Numbered from the stretch's first letter, positions 1-7,379 are shown. The stretch: DNA of 18,537 nt from RGIG3009 sp045578625 (GCA_045578625.1 JAZNKN010000031.1:1-18537); one strand, 5' to 3'. Notes: generated from the sequence alone by a model not told the origin. A program made the numbers and translations.

Positions 1-935
1 CCGAACATAGCCGCCTTTACCAAGGAGGAGCAGATGACACTCTTTGCTATAATCTTTGCGTTGCATTCATCTTTCGCGCCTTCGACTTTGCACTCAAGGA
101 GCTTGGTTGCGCCCTCACCGTCTGCGGCAATTTTACGGCACAGGTCGATGGTAACGGTGTTAAGAGCTTTCATAAATTCATCGTAATCCTCGCCGCACTC
201 AGTGATCTCGTCATTTCCTGCCATTCCGTTAGCTAGTACCGAAACCATATCGTTGGTGGAGGTGTCACCGTCGATGCTGACCATATTGAAGGTGTTGGTA
301 ATGTCGTGAGACAGCGCCTTCTGCAGCATCGCGGGGGAGATGGCGGCGTCGGTGGTGAGGAACACCAGCATCGTCGCCATATTGGGATGGATCATACCAC
401 TGCCCTTGGCGATGCCGCCGAGACGGCACTCCTTGCCGCCGAGCGTGAAGGACACAGCGACCTCCTTCTTGACGGTATCGGTGGTCATAATAGCCTCCGC
501 CGCGGCTTCACCGCCGTCTGCGGACAGACCGGCGACCAGTGCCGGCATACCGTCGGCAATGGGAGTCAGATCCAACGGCTGACCGATCACGCCGGTGGAA
601 GCGACCACCACGTCCTCGGCCGCAATCGGTAGCGCCTCGGCCACCAGTCGGCTCATCGCTTCGGCGATCTCGATGCCGTCAGCGTTGCAGGTGTTGGCAT
701 TACCGCTGTTGCAGATCACGGCCTGCGCCGTGCCGTTTTCCAGATGCTTCTTGGTGACGAGCAAGGGAGCGCCCTTGACCAGGTTGGTGGTGTATACCGC
801 GGCTGCGGAGGCGGGGACCTCGCTGCAGATCAGCGCCAGATCGCGCTTGGTGCGATTCCGACGGATACCGCAGTGGATGCCGCCGGCTTTGAATCCCTTG
901 GCAGCACAAACGCCGCCGGAAATGTGTTCGATCAT
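1..935 (-). CDS. argJ: ArgJ, glutamate N-acetyltransferase / amino-acid acetyltransferase (3' end missing)
   Basis: ArgJ moves the acetyl group from N-acetylornithine to glutamate and so recycles it in cytoplasmic arginine synthesis; some members also use acetyl-CoA. I translated this frame by hand: it stays open from the ATG at 935 to the window edge, giving about 311 residues of a family usually near 400. The protein opens MIEHISGGVCAAKGFKAGG. It contains the self-cleavage region KGSGMIHPNMATMLVF, where the proenzyme is cut before the Thr of the MATML motif to expose the catalytic Thr. A downstream segment NTFNMVSIDGDTSTNDM is also typical. The start is supported by AGGAGG at 941-946, 5 nt upstream. 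It follows argC after a 17-nt gap and is the fourth gene of the operon. The last 240 bases are visibly poorer in GC than the rest of the gene. Confidence 0.95.
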   Translation of the reverse strand, partial: MIEHISGGVCAAKGFKAGGIHCGIRRNRTKRDLALICSEVPASAAAVYTTNLVKGAPLLVTKKHLENGTAQAVICNSGNANTCNADGIEIAEAMSRLVAEALPIAAEDVVVASTGVIGQPLDLTPIADGMPALVAGLSADGGEAAAEAIMTTDTVKKEVAVSFTLGGKECRLGGIAKGSGMIHPNMATMLVFLTTDAAISPAMLQKALSHDITNTFNMVSIDGDTSTNDMVSVLANGMAGNDEITECGEDYDEFMKALNTVTIDLCRKIAADGEGATKLLECKVEGAKDECNAKIIAKSVICSSLVKAAMF

Positions 936-952
936 AATGTCCTCCTCAGTTC

Positions 953-1870
953 TTATACAGACAACCCGGTGGCTTCGTCCGCACCGAGTACGATGTTCAT
1001 ATTCTGGATCGCCGCGCCCGATGCCCCTTTGCCCAGATTATCGAATAGGGCGGTAACGATGGTCTGCGTTTCGTGACCGGTGACGATCAGCCGCAGGGTG
1101 TCCTTGCCGGCGAGGGTGGAGGCGTAGATCACGCTCTCATCACCGCCGAGCGGCGCCACGCTGACCAGCTTTTGGCCGGCGTAGTGGGTATTCAGGCACT
1201 CCCATACCGTGGCGGCGTTGTAGCCGGGCAGCAGCACGGAGGTCGCCATACCCTCGTAGAAATCACCCAGAATGGGGGAGAATACCGGCGGCTGTGCCAG
1301 CCCGCAGATCACCTGCATCTCCGGCAGATGCTTGTGATTGAGCGTCGTGCCGTAGATACGGTGGCTTTCGTGACGGACGTCGCGGTTCTCATCCTCGTAT
1401 TCCGCAATGAGCGCCTTGCCGCCGCCGCTGTAACCGGTCAGGGAATAGGCGGTCAGCGGGAAATCGGCGGGGAGCAGACCGTTCGCCACCAACGGATACA
1501 CTGCGGAGATAAAGCCGCTGGCGTGGCAGCCGGGATTGGCGATGCGGCGGGAAGCGGCGATCGCGTCGCGGTGTGCCGCCGACAGCTCCGGAAAGCCGTA
1601 GGCCCAGCCGTCCGCGGTGCGGTGGGCAGTGGAGGTGTCGATGATCACAACGTCGCTGTCACCGGCCAGAGCGACCGCTTCACGCGCGGCGGCATCCGGC
1701 AGGCACAGGAAAGCAATATCCGCCTTCTGCAGCGCCTCGGCACGGGCGGCGGGGTCCTTGCGCACCTCGTCCGGCAGGATCAGCAGTGACAGATCCCGAC
1801 GCTCGGACAGGCGGTCGTAAATGCGCAGGCCGGTGGTACCGGCGCTGCCGTCGATAAATACGGTAGTCAT
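953..1870 (-). CDS. argC: ArgC, N-acetyl-gamma-glutamyl-phosphate reductase (short, type 2)
   Basis: The enzyme reduces N-acetylglutamyl-5-phosphate to the semialdehyde with NADPH, the third step of arginine synthesis. The protein has 305 residues. An N-terminal nucleotide-binding segment FIDGSAGTTGLRI (about 5-17) is followed by IDTSTAHRT (77-85) and the catalytic cysteine C115 in NPGCHASGF. SGGGKALIAEYEDE and LNHKHLPEMQV come later. The length and these motifs fit the short type 2 ArgC (the argC_other group) better than the roughly 345-residue type 1 enzyme that I would expect in Firmicutes. The ATG overlaps the argH stop by 4 nt (ATGA), so translation is probably coupled. Arginine control would come from the promoter upstream of argG. 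Confidence 0.95.
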   Translation of the reverse strand: MTTVFIDGSAGTTGLRIYDRLSERRDLSLLILPDEVRKDPAARAEALQKADIAFLCLPDAAAREAVALAGDSDVVIIDTSTAHRTADGWAYGFPELSAAHRDAIAASRRIANPGCHASGFISAVYPLVANGLLPADFPLTAYSLTGYSGGGKALIAEYEDENRDVRHESHRIYGTTLNHKHLPEMQVICGLAQPPVFSPILGDFYEGMATSVLLPGYNAATVWECLNTHYAGQKLVSVAPLGGDESVIYASTLAGKDTLRLIVTGHETQTIVTALFDNLGKGASGAAIQNMNIVLGADEATGLSV

Positions 1871-3243
1871 TTGGTCAACATCTCTTTCACATAGGTGATC
1901 TGCGCTTCCACCGAGGAAACGGACGTGCCGCCCTCGCTGATGCGGCGTTCAACGCACGCGTCGAGGTCGATCGCGTCAAACACGGTCTCGTCGAACAGCT
2001 CGCTGTATTCGCGGTAGACCGACAGCGGCAGGGTCTCCAACACCAGACCGTCCGCAATGCAGCGGGCGACGAGTTGACCGGAGATCTTGTACGCGTCGCG
2101 GAACGGCAGGCCGTGAGCGACCATCCAGTCCGCCAGATCGGTAGCGTTGATAAAGCCGGTCTGCGCGGCACGGCGCATATTATCGGTGCAGAGCCGCATC
2201 GTAGCGATCATGCCGGTGAACACCTGCAGGCACATCTTCACGGTCTCCACCGCGTCGAACACGCCTACCTTGTCCTCCTGCATATCCTTGTTGTACGCAA
2301 GCGGCAGACCTTTGAGCATCGTCAGCGCGGCCATCAGGTCGCCGTACACGCGGCCGGTCTTGCCGCGCACCAACTCCGCCATATCGGGGTTCTTTTTCTG
2401 CGGCATGATGGACGAGCCGGTGGTGAATGCGTCGGACAGCTCAATGAACTTGAATTCCCAGCTCGACCAGAGGATGACCTCCTCCGAGAAGCGGGACAGA
2501 TGCATCATGAGAATGGCAAGGTCGCTGAGCAGCTCCACGCAGAAGTCGCGGTCGGACACGCCGTCGAGGCTGTTGCGGCAGATCTCGTCAAAGCCGAGCT
2601 GCGCCGCCTCGAAGCGACGGTCGGTCGGATAGGTGGTGCCGGCGAGTGCACAGCAGCCGATGGGGGAGCAGTTCATGCGGCGGCGGCAGTCGGTCAGACG
2701 GTCGCGGTCGCGCAGCAGCATCATTGCATACGCCATCAGGTGATGGCCGAAGGTGATGGGCTGGGCGCGCTGCAGGTGCGTGTAGCCCGGCAGGATCGCG
2801 GCCTTGCCGACCTCTGCCTGCGCGGTGACAGCCTCCAGCAGCTCCTCAGTCAGCGAAATGATCTCGGCGACCTCGTCGCGCAGATACATCCGCAGATCCA
2901 GAGCCACCTGATCGTTACGGCTGCGTGCGGTGTCTAGCTTCTTGCCGGTCGCGCCGATGCGCTCGGTCAGCACCTGCTCCACGAACATGTGAATGTCCTC
3001 GCAGGTCATATCGAAGGACAGTGCACCGCTTTCCAGATCGTCCAGAATGCCCTGCAGACCGTCGATGAGCTGCGCGGACTCCTCCTTAGTGATGATGCCC
3101 TGCGCACCTAGCATCGCGGCGTGTGCCATACTGCCGGTGATGTCGTGACGGTACAGTTTGTGGTCGAAGCGGATGGACGAGTTGAAGTCATCCGCCAACT
3201 GATCGGTGGCACCGTCGGTTCTTCCTGCCCACAGCTTTGCCAT
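1867..3243 (-). CDS. argH: ArgH, argininosuccinate lyase
   Basis: ArgH splits argininosuccinate into arginine and fumarate, the last step of the pathway, and works as a cytoplasmic tetramer. The protein has 458 residues, the usual length. It shows the N-terminal MAKLWAGRTDGATDQLADDF, the conserved DTARSRNDQVALD (104-116) and GYTHLQRAQP (153-162, with catalytic-region H156). The fumarase/aspartase superfamily signature GSSIMPQKKNP lies at 276-286 and carries the mobile catalytic serine. The start at 3243 is preceded by AGGAG at 3251-3255 with 7-nt spacing. It lies 75 nt downstream of argG, with a long hairpin in the gap, and overlaps argC by 4 nt. All family motifs are intact. Confidence 0.97.
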   Translation of the reverse strand: MAKLWAGRTDGATDQLADDFNSSIRFDHKLYRHDITGSMAHAAMLGAQGIITKEESAQLIDGLQGILDDLESGALSFDMTCEDIHMFVEQVLTERIGATGKKLDTARSRNDQVALDLRMYLRDEVAEIISLTEELLEAVTAQAEVGKAAILPGYTHLQRAQPITFGHHLMAYAMMLLRDRDRLTDCRRRMNCSPIGCCALAGTTYPTDRRFEAAQLGFDEICRNSLDGVSDRDFCVELLSDLAILMMHLSRFSEEVILWSSWEFKFIELSDAFTTGSSIMPQKKNPDMAELVRGKTGRVYGDLMAALTMLKGLPLAYNKDMQEDKVGVFDAVETVKMCLQVFTGMIATMRLCTDNMRRAAQTGFINATDLADWMVAHGLPFRDAYKISGQLVARCIADGLVLETLPLSVYREYSELFDETVFDAIDLDACVERRISEGGTSVSSVEAQITYVKEMLTK

Positions 3244-3271
3244 GGTATTGCTCCTCTCATAAAACCCGATA

Positions 3272-3310
3272 GTCCTGCACGGAGACCCGCGCAGGACGTA
3301 TCGAAGATAC
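3272..3310 (-). other. Hairpin pair in the argG-argH intergenic gap
   Basis: Read on the minus strand, the gap after argG first forms a small stem at 3298-3310 (GTATC, loop TTC, GATAC). Directly after it comes an 11-bp stem with a 4-nt loop at 3272-3297 (GTCCTGCGCGG, GTCT, CCGTGCAGGAC, with one G-T wobble). The large stem is not followed at once by a U-run: the nearest is GGGTTTTAT about 5 nt later. It is therefore a weak terminator or, more likely, an RNA stability or processing element between argG and argH. No promoter for argH was seen in this gap. Confidence 0.5.
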
Positions 3311-3318
3311 TTTTGTAA

Positions 3319-4536
3319 TTATTTCTTGCCGTCAACCAGAGCCTGCACCGTGATCGGCAGACCGTACAGGTTGATAAAGCCCTCGGAATCCTTCTGGTTG
3401 TAATCGCTCTCGCCGAAGGTCGCGATCTCCTCGCTGTACAGCGTGTAGGGACTCCACACACCGGCGTTGATGATGTTACCCTTGTAGAGCTTGAGTCTGA
3501 CCTTACCGGTCACACGCTCCTGCGTCTTGGCAACGAACGCGCTCATCGCCTCACGCAGGGGGGTGAACCACTGGCCGTTGTAGACCAGCTCGGCGAAGGT
3601 GATCGCCATGCGCTGCTTCTCGTGCAGGGTCATCTTATCCAGGCAGATGCTCTCCAGAACGCTGTGCGCTTTGTACAGGATGGTACCGCCGGGAGTCTCG
3701 TACACGCCGCGGCATTTCATGCCGACCAAGCGGTTCTCCACGATGTCGATGATACCGATACCGTTGGCGCCGCCCAGCTCGTTGAGCTTGAGAATGATCT
3801 GCTTCGCGGTCATCTTCTCGCCGTCCAGTGCGACCGGAACGCCCTGCTCGAAGTCCAGCGTGACATAGGTGGGAGTGTCGGGCGCTTTGATGGGGGAGAC
3901 GCCCATTTCCAGGAAGCCTTCCTTCTCGTACTGCGGCTCGTTGCCGGTATCCTCCAGATCCATACCCTCGTGGGACAGATGCCACAGGTTCTTATCCTTG
4001 GAGTAGTTGGTTTCGCGATTGATCTTCAGCGGGATGTTGTGCGCCTCGGCGTACTCGATCTCCTCCTCGCGGGATTTGATATCCCACTCGCGCCACGGGG
4101 CGATGATGGGCATACTGGGAGCGAAGTGCTTGATGGTGAGCTCGAAACGCACCTGATCGTTGCCCTTACCGGTGCAGCCGTGGCAGATGGCGTCGGCGCC
4201 TTCCTTGATGGCGACCTCGACCAGACCCTTGGCGATACAGGGGCGAGCGTGGCTCGTGCCCAGCAGGTAATCCTCATACACCGCGCCGGCTTTGACGCAG
4301 GGGATGATATAGTCGTCCACGTACTCCTCGGTGAGATCCAGTACGTACAGCTTGGAAGCGCCGGTCTTGAGAGCCTTTTCCTCCAGGCCCTCCAGCTCGT
4401 CTGCCTGACCCACGTTACCGGAAACGGCGATGACCTCGCAGTTGTTGTAGTTTTCCTTCAGCCACGGGATGATGATGGACGTGTCCAGACCGCCCGAGTA
4501 GGCCAGTACGACCTTCTTGATGTTTTCCTTGTTCAT
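3319..4536 (-). CDS. argG: ArgG, argininosuccinate synthase
   Basis: ArgG joins citrulline and aspartate using ATP to make argininosuccinate in the cytoplasm. The protein has 405 residues, a normal length. The N-type ATP pyrophosphatase P-loop AYSGGLDTS is at 12-20. Family blocks follow: TSHARPCIAKG, CHGCTGKGNDQVRFE, and the EWDIKSREEEIEYAE region that positions citrulline and aspartate. The ATG at 4536 has AAGGAGGG (4546-4553) 9 nt upstream. It is the first gene of the arg operon, transcribed from a consensus promoter with nearby ARG-box-like sites. It is divergent from the radical SAM-HAD gene. Confidence 0.97.
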   Translation of the reverse strand: MNKENIKKVVLAYSGGLDTSIIIPWLKENYNNCEVIAVSGNVGQADELEGLEEKALKTGASKLYVLDLTEEYVDDYIIPCVKAGAVYEDYLLGTSHARPCIAKGLVEVAIKEGADAICHGCTGKGNDQVRFELTIKHFAPSMPIIAPWREWDIKSREEEIEYAEAHNIPLKINRETNYSKDKNLWHLSHEGMDLEDTGNEPQYEKEGFLEMGVSPIKAPDTPTYVTLDFEQGVPVALDGEKMTAKQIILKLNELGGANGIGIIDIVENRLVGMKCRGVYETPGGTILYKAHSVLESICLDKMTLHEKQRMAITFAELVYNGQWFTPLREAMSAFVAKTQERVTGKVRLKLYKGNIINAGVWSPYTLYSEEIATFGESDYNQKDSEGFINLYGLPITVQALVDGKK

Positions 4537-4552
4537 ATTTATGCGCCCTCCT

Positions 4553-4566
4553 TGAATGAATATTCA
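4553..4566 (-). promoter_or_regulatory. ARG box (predicted ArgR/AhrC operator) in the argG leader
   Basis: TGAATGAATATTCA fits the ARG-box pattern TGAAT-WWWW-ATTCA with one deviation in the spacer, and is palindromic in 6 of 7 pairs. It lies just downstream of the predicted argG start site and abuts the ribosome binding site. ArgR proteins bind such 18-bp imperfect palindromes, usually in pairs, with arginine as co-repressor. Neighbouring related sequences (TTGCATAAATATGAATA at 4624-4640 and TTGCATATTGTGAATA at 4561-4576, both minus strand) could be further half or weak sites. Confidence 0.65.
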
Positions 4567-4589
4567 CAATATGCAACGAATATGCACAC

Positions 4590-4618
4590 ATTATACACAT
4601 TAGATAAGGCTCTGTCAA
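4590..4618 (-). promoter_or_regulatory. Sigma-A promoter of the argGHCJ operon
   Basis: On the minus strand, TTGACA (4618-4613) and TATAAT (4595-4590) are separated by exactly 17 nt. Both hexamers match the consensus exactly. Transcription would start near 4583, leaving a leader of about 45 nt before argG. ARG-box-like sites sit on both sides. Confidence 0.85.
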
Positions 4619-4623
4619 GTGGA

Positions 4624-4640
4624 TATTCATATTTATGCAA
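4624..4640 (-). promoter_or_regulatory. Second, weaker ARG-box-like site upstream of the argG -35
   Basis: The minus strand reads TTGCATAAATATGAATA, a few nucleotides upstream of the -35 hexamer. Its core TTCATATTTATGC (plus strand, 4626-4638) is repeated exactly at 4532-4544 over the argG start codon. It matches the ARG-box consensus less well than the 4553 site, with about three mismatches. With that site it brackets the promoter, as expected for repression by cooperative binding or looping. Confidence 0.4.
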
Positions 4641-4710
4641 CAAAATCGGCACTCTGTACAACTGAAGCGCCGCTTTGGCGGCAGTTACTGGATAAAATGG
4701 CGGAAATCGG

Positions 4711-4739
4711 TTGCCCTCGGCGGTGAAATATGATAGAAT
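4711..4739 (+). promoter_or_regulatory. Probable promoter of the radical SAM-HAD gene
   Basis: TTGCCC (4711-4716) and TAGAAT (4734-4739) are 17 nt apart, 4 of 6 and 5 of 6 matches to consensus. The site is 22 nt before the start codon, and a strong AAGGAGGTG (4747-4755) follows. The proximity to the divergent arg operators leaves shared arginine control possible but unproven. Confidence 0.5.
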
Positions 4740-4760
4740 AACCGAAAAGGAGGTGCGGAA

Positions 4761-7100
4761 ATGGCACGGCTGCAGGTGACTATTGTCGGGATCAATTCCA
4801 AGTATATCCATTCCTCGTTGGCACCGTGGTGCTTGCTTTCGGGCGTCCGCACCTACGGTGACGGCACGGCTGAGGTGCGTGTCGTCGAGGGAACGGTCAA
4901 CGAAAGCGACGACGTGCTGCTGGCGCGTCTGAGCGAAACGCAGCCGGATGTGCTGTGCTTTTGCTGCTATATCTGGAACATCACCACCGTGCTGCGTCTG
5001 GCGGCACGGCTGAAGGAGCAACACCCCGCGCTGCGCATCGTACTGGGCGGTCCGGAGGTCGGCTATAACGCCGCCGAGGTGCTGTCGCAGCCGTCGGTAG
5101 ATTGCGTGCTGTCGGGTGAGGGGGAACGTCCGTTGGCGCTGCTGCTGAACGCTTACGCGCTGGGCGAGGAGACCGTCGGTCTGCCCGGCGTGTGCTGCCG
5201 TACCGAAAGCGGTCTGCACATCGCGCCGCCCTACCTGCCGGAGGACGTGCCGCCCAGTCCCTACGTGCCGGACTATTTTGAAGCGCTCGGCGGTCGCATC
5301 GCTTATCTGGAAACGAGCCGCGGTTGCCCGTTTTCCTGCGCATTTTGCCTTTCCGGACGGTGCGGTAGCGTGCGGTATTACCCCGAGGAGCGCGCGCAAA
5401 ATGAGCTGATCTTATTGGCAAACAGCGGCACCTCCACCGTCAAACTGGTGGATCGCACCTTTAATGCCGATCGGGCGCGTGCGCTGCGTCTGTGGCGGTT
5501 TATCACGGAGAATTACGGAACGCGCATCCCGAAGGGCGTGTGCTTCCATTTTGAGATCGCGGGCGACCTGCTCGACGAGGAAGCGCTCACGGTGCTGTGC
5601 GAAGCACCGGCGGGGCTGTTTCAGGTGGAGATCGGCCTGCAATCCTTCCACGCAAAAACGCTGGAGGCAGTGTGCCGCCGTACCGATACCGCCCGCCTTG
5701 TGACGAACATCCGCCACCTGCTGGCGTGTCAAAACGTCGCGGTGCATCTGGATCTGATCGCCGGTCTGCCCGAGGAGGATCTCGACACCTTTTTCGACAG
5801 CTTCCGCACCGCGTACGCGCTGCGTCCGCATCAGCTGCAGCTCGGCTTCCTCAAGCGTCTGCACGGCGCACCGTTGGCCGAGCAGCCGGAACGCTATCCC
5901 GGCACATTTGCCGCTCAGCCGCCGTACGAGGTGTGCAGTACGCCGTGGCTCAGCGCCGCGGAGCTTGCGCGTCTCCACGCACTGGAGGAGGTCTTTGATC
6001 CGGTGTATAACAGCGGTCGGTTTTGCCGCACGCTTTCGTATCTCACCGACAAGGTCGGTGTGGACGTCGTCGCGCTGTTTTGTCGCCTGAGCGAGGCACT
6101 GCCCACGCCGCGTCGGCCGCTTCCGCCGGAGGAGCTGGCGGCGCTGCTGTACGAGACAGCCACCCCGTTTGACGGCGTGGATGCCGACGCCTTGTACGAC
6201 GCGATGGTGTACGATCACGTTGCCGCCAATCCCGCCGGTGTGCTACCCGCGTTTTTGGATCGTCAGCGCACGCAACGCCGCCGTCTTAAGCGGCTTGCGG
6301 ATACCGATGACCGCCTGCGCCGTCCCGCCGACGTGCGCCGCGGTACGGGACTGCTGTGCGACGGCACGCTGGTGTACGCCGACCATACCGCCCCGCATCC
6401 GGTGACCGGTCGCTACGACGTTTCCTATTTCGCGGAAGCCTGCCTCGGTAGGTCACACCGCTTTTTGCTGTTCGATCTGGACGGCACGCTCACCGATCCG
6501 GCGCTGGGCATTACCCGATCGGTGCAGTTTGCGCTGCGCCGCTTCGGCATCGACGAGCCGGATCTCAGCCGCTTACACTGCTTTATCGGCCCGCCGCTGC
6601 TCGATTCGTTCCGTGATTTCTACGGTATGTCCGCCGCAGAGGCACAGCAGGCGCTGTCGGCCTACCGTGAATACTACGCCGTCACCGGCATTTACGAAAA
6701 CGACGTGTATCCCGGTATTCCGGAGCTGCTGCGTGATGCCCGCCGCGCCGGGTATCGCGTGGTGATGGCGACCTCCAAGCCGGAGATGTACGCCTGCCGC
6801 TTGATGCAGCATTTCGGTCTGGCGGAGCACTTTACCTGCATCGCCGGTGCGGATATGGCGGAAAAGCGCGCCAATAAGACCGCCGTGATCCTCAGCGCGA
6901 TGGAGCGCGAGAGGATCACCGATCCGTCGCAGGCGGTGATGATCGGCGATCGCCGCTTCGACGTGGAGGGTGGCCGCGGTCTTGGGATGGCGACCGTCGG
7001 CGTGCTGTACGGCTACGGCGACAGGGAAGAGCTGACCGCTGCCGGTGCGGATCACATCGCCGCTACGGTAGAGGAACTGCGCGCCTGTATACTGGGATGA
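4761..7100 (+). CDS. B12-binding radical SAM (DUF4080) protein fused to a HAD phosphatase
   Basis: A 779-residue protein in one uninterrupted frame. Residues 1-150 look like a cobalamin-binding Rossmann domain (GINSKYIHSSLAPW, then LRIVLGGPEVGYNAAEVL). The radical SAM core follows with C189, C193 and C196 in SRGCPFSCAFC, which would hold the 4Fe-4S cluster. The region up to about 560 fits DUF4080. From about 565 a second module resembles Gph-type phosphoglycolate phosphatases: D572 and D574 in FDLDGTLTDP, T671-K673 in ATSKPE, and D730/D734 in GDRRFD cover the HAD catalytic motifs. The substrates of both halves are unknown. DUF4080 and HAD proteins are normally separate, so this is either a real fusion or the product of an indel near 6440-6465. 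The ATG is set by AAGGAGGTG. A terminator follows directly. Confidence 0.85.
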   Translation: MARLQVTIVGINSKYIHSSLAPWCLLSGVRTYGDGTAEVRVVEGTVNESDDVLLARLSETQPDVLCFCCYIWNITTVLRLAARLKEQHPALRIVLGGPEVGYNAAEVLSQPSVDCVLSGEGERPLALLLNAYALGEETVGLPGVCCRTESGLHIAPPYLPEDVPPSPYVPDYFEALGGRIAYLETSRGCPFSCAFCLSGRCGSVRYYPEERAQNELILLANSGTSTVKLVDRTFNADRARALRLWRFITENYGTRIPKGVCFHFEIAGDLLDEEALTVLCEAPAGLFQVEIGLQSFHAKTLEAVCRRTDTARLVTNIRHLLACQNVAVHLDLIAGLPEEDLDTFFDSFRTAYALRPHQLQLGFLKRLHGAPLAEQPERYPGTFAAQPPYEVCSTPWLSAAELARLHALEEVFDPVYNSGRFCRTLSYLTDKVGVDVVALFCRLSEALPTPRRPLPPEELAALLYETATPFDGVDADALYDAMVYDHVAANPAGVLPAFLDRQRTQRRRLKRLADTDDRLRRPADVRRGTGLLCDGTLVYADHTAPHPVTGRYDVSYFAEACLGRSHRFLLFDLDGTLTDPALGITRSVQFALRRFGIDEPDLSRLHCFIGPPLLDSFRDFYGMSAAEAQQALSAYREYYAVTGIYENDVYPGIPELLRDARRAGYRVVMATSKPEMYACRLMQHFGLAEHFTCIAGADMAEKRANKTAVILSAMERERITDPSQAVMIGDRRFDVEGGRGLGMATVGVLYGYGDREELTAAGADHIAATVEELRACILG

Positions 7101-7105
7101 AAACA

Positions 7106-7146
7106 ACGCCCCATCGGGTATGTCCGATGAGGCGTTTGCTTTTTGC
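7106..7146 (+). terminator. Rho-independent terminator after the radical SAM-HAD gene
   Basis: A 12-bp stem with one mismatch (arms 7106-7117 and 7124-7135, loop GTATGT) is followed by a T-rich tail TTGCTTTTTGC. It begins 6 nt after the stop codon. Confidence 0.85.
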
Positions 7147-7379
7147 AGCAGAAAAATTTTCCACCGTTTGTGAAAAACTTTTCACATTTTGATTTTGCGA
7201 AACAAGGAGTTGGATACGGATTCAAATAGAAGGATTCGATTTGGATTGGATACGGATTGGATTCAGGCAGACAATTGTCAGCAACTCGCCGTCAATTGAC
7301 AGCAACTTGTCTTTTTCACATTTCTCCACAATTTGTGAATAGTTTTCCACAGCGGAGCCGTGCTATAACCCGTTTCAGA
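7147..7379. repeat. AT-rich intergenic region with short direct repeats and DnaA-box-like 9-mers
   Basis: I see no convincing gene in this stretch. TTGGATACGGATT occurs twice (7210-7222 and 7246-7258) inside a run of five GGATT units (7218-7263). CAATTGTCAGCAACT (7272-7286) is repeated as CAATTGACAGCAACT (7293-7307). On either side are DnaA-box-like words. Three fit TTWTNCACA exactly: 7169-7177 (minus), 7312-7320 and 7343-7351. Four have one mismatch: 7157-7165, 7178-7186, 7322-7330 and 7334-7342 (minus). The region lies between two 3' ends (convergent genes), so a promoter role is unlikely. The function is unknown. Confidence 0.6.

Noticed and set aside
2074..2937. A 287-codon plus-strand frame opposite argH
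   Set aside because: It is rich in His, Ala and Gln, as is typical of the antisense of a GC-rich gene, and has no motif or start signal.
3622..4665. A 347-codon plus-strand frame opposite argG
   Set aside because: It is antisense to the conserved ArgG frame and would end within the arg promoter; no homology seen.
4664..4682. GCCGC-TTTG-GCGGC hairpin between argG and the radical SAM gene
   Set aside because: The stem is short, with no T-run on either side, and lies upstream of both genes; probably chance.
4539..5399. A 286-codon minus-strand frame over the 5' part of the radical SAM gene and the arg promoter region
   Set aside because: It runs through the arg promoter and operators and is antisense to clear radical SAM motifs.
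7147..7379. CRISPR array or insertion-sequence remnant in the repeat-rich gap
   Set aside because: The repeats are only 13-15 bp, with two copies each, no spacer regularity, no terminal inverted repeats and no transposase fragment.
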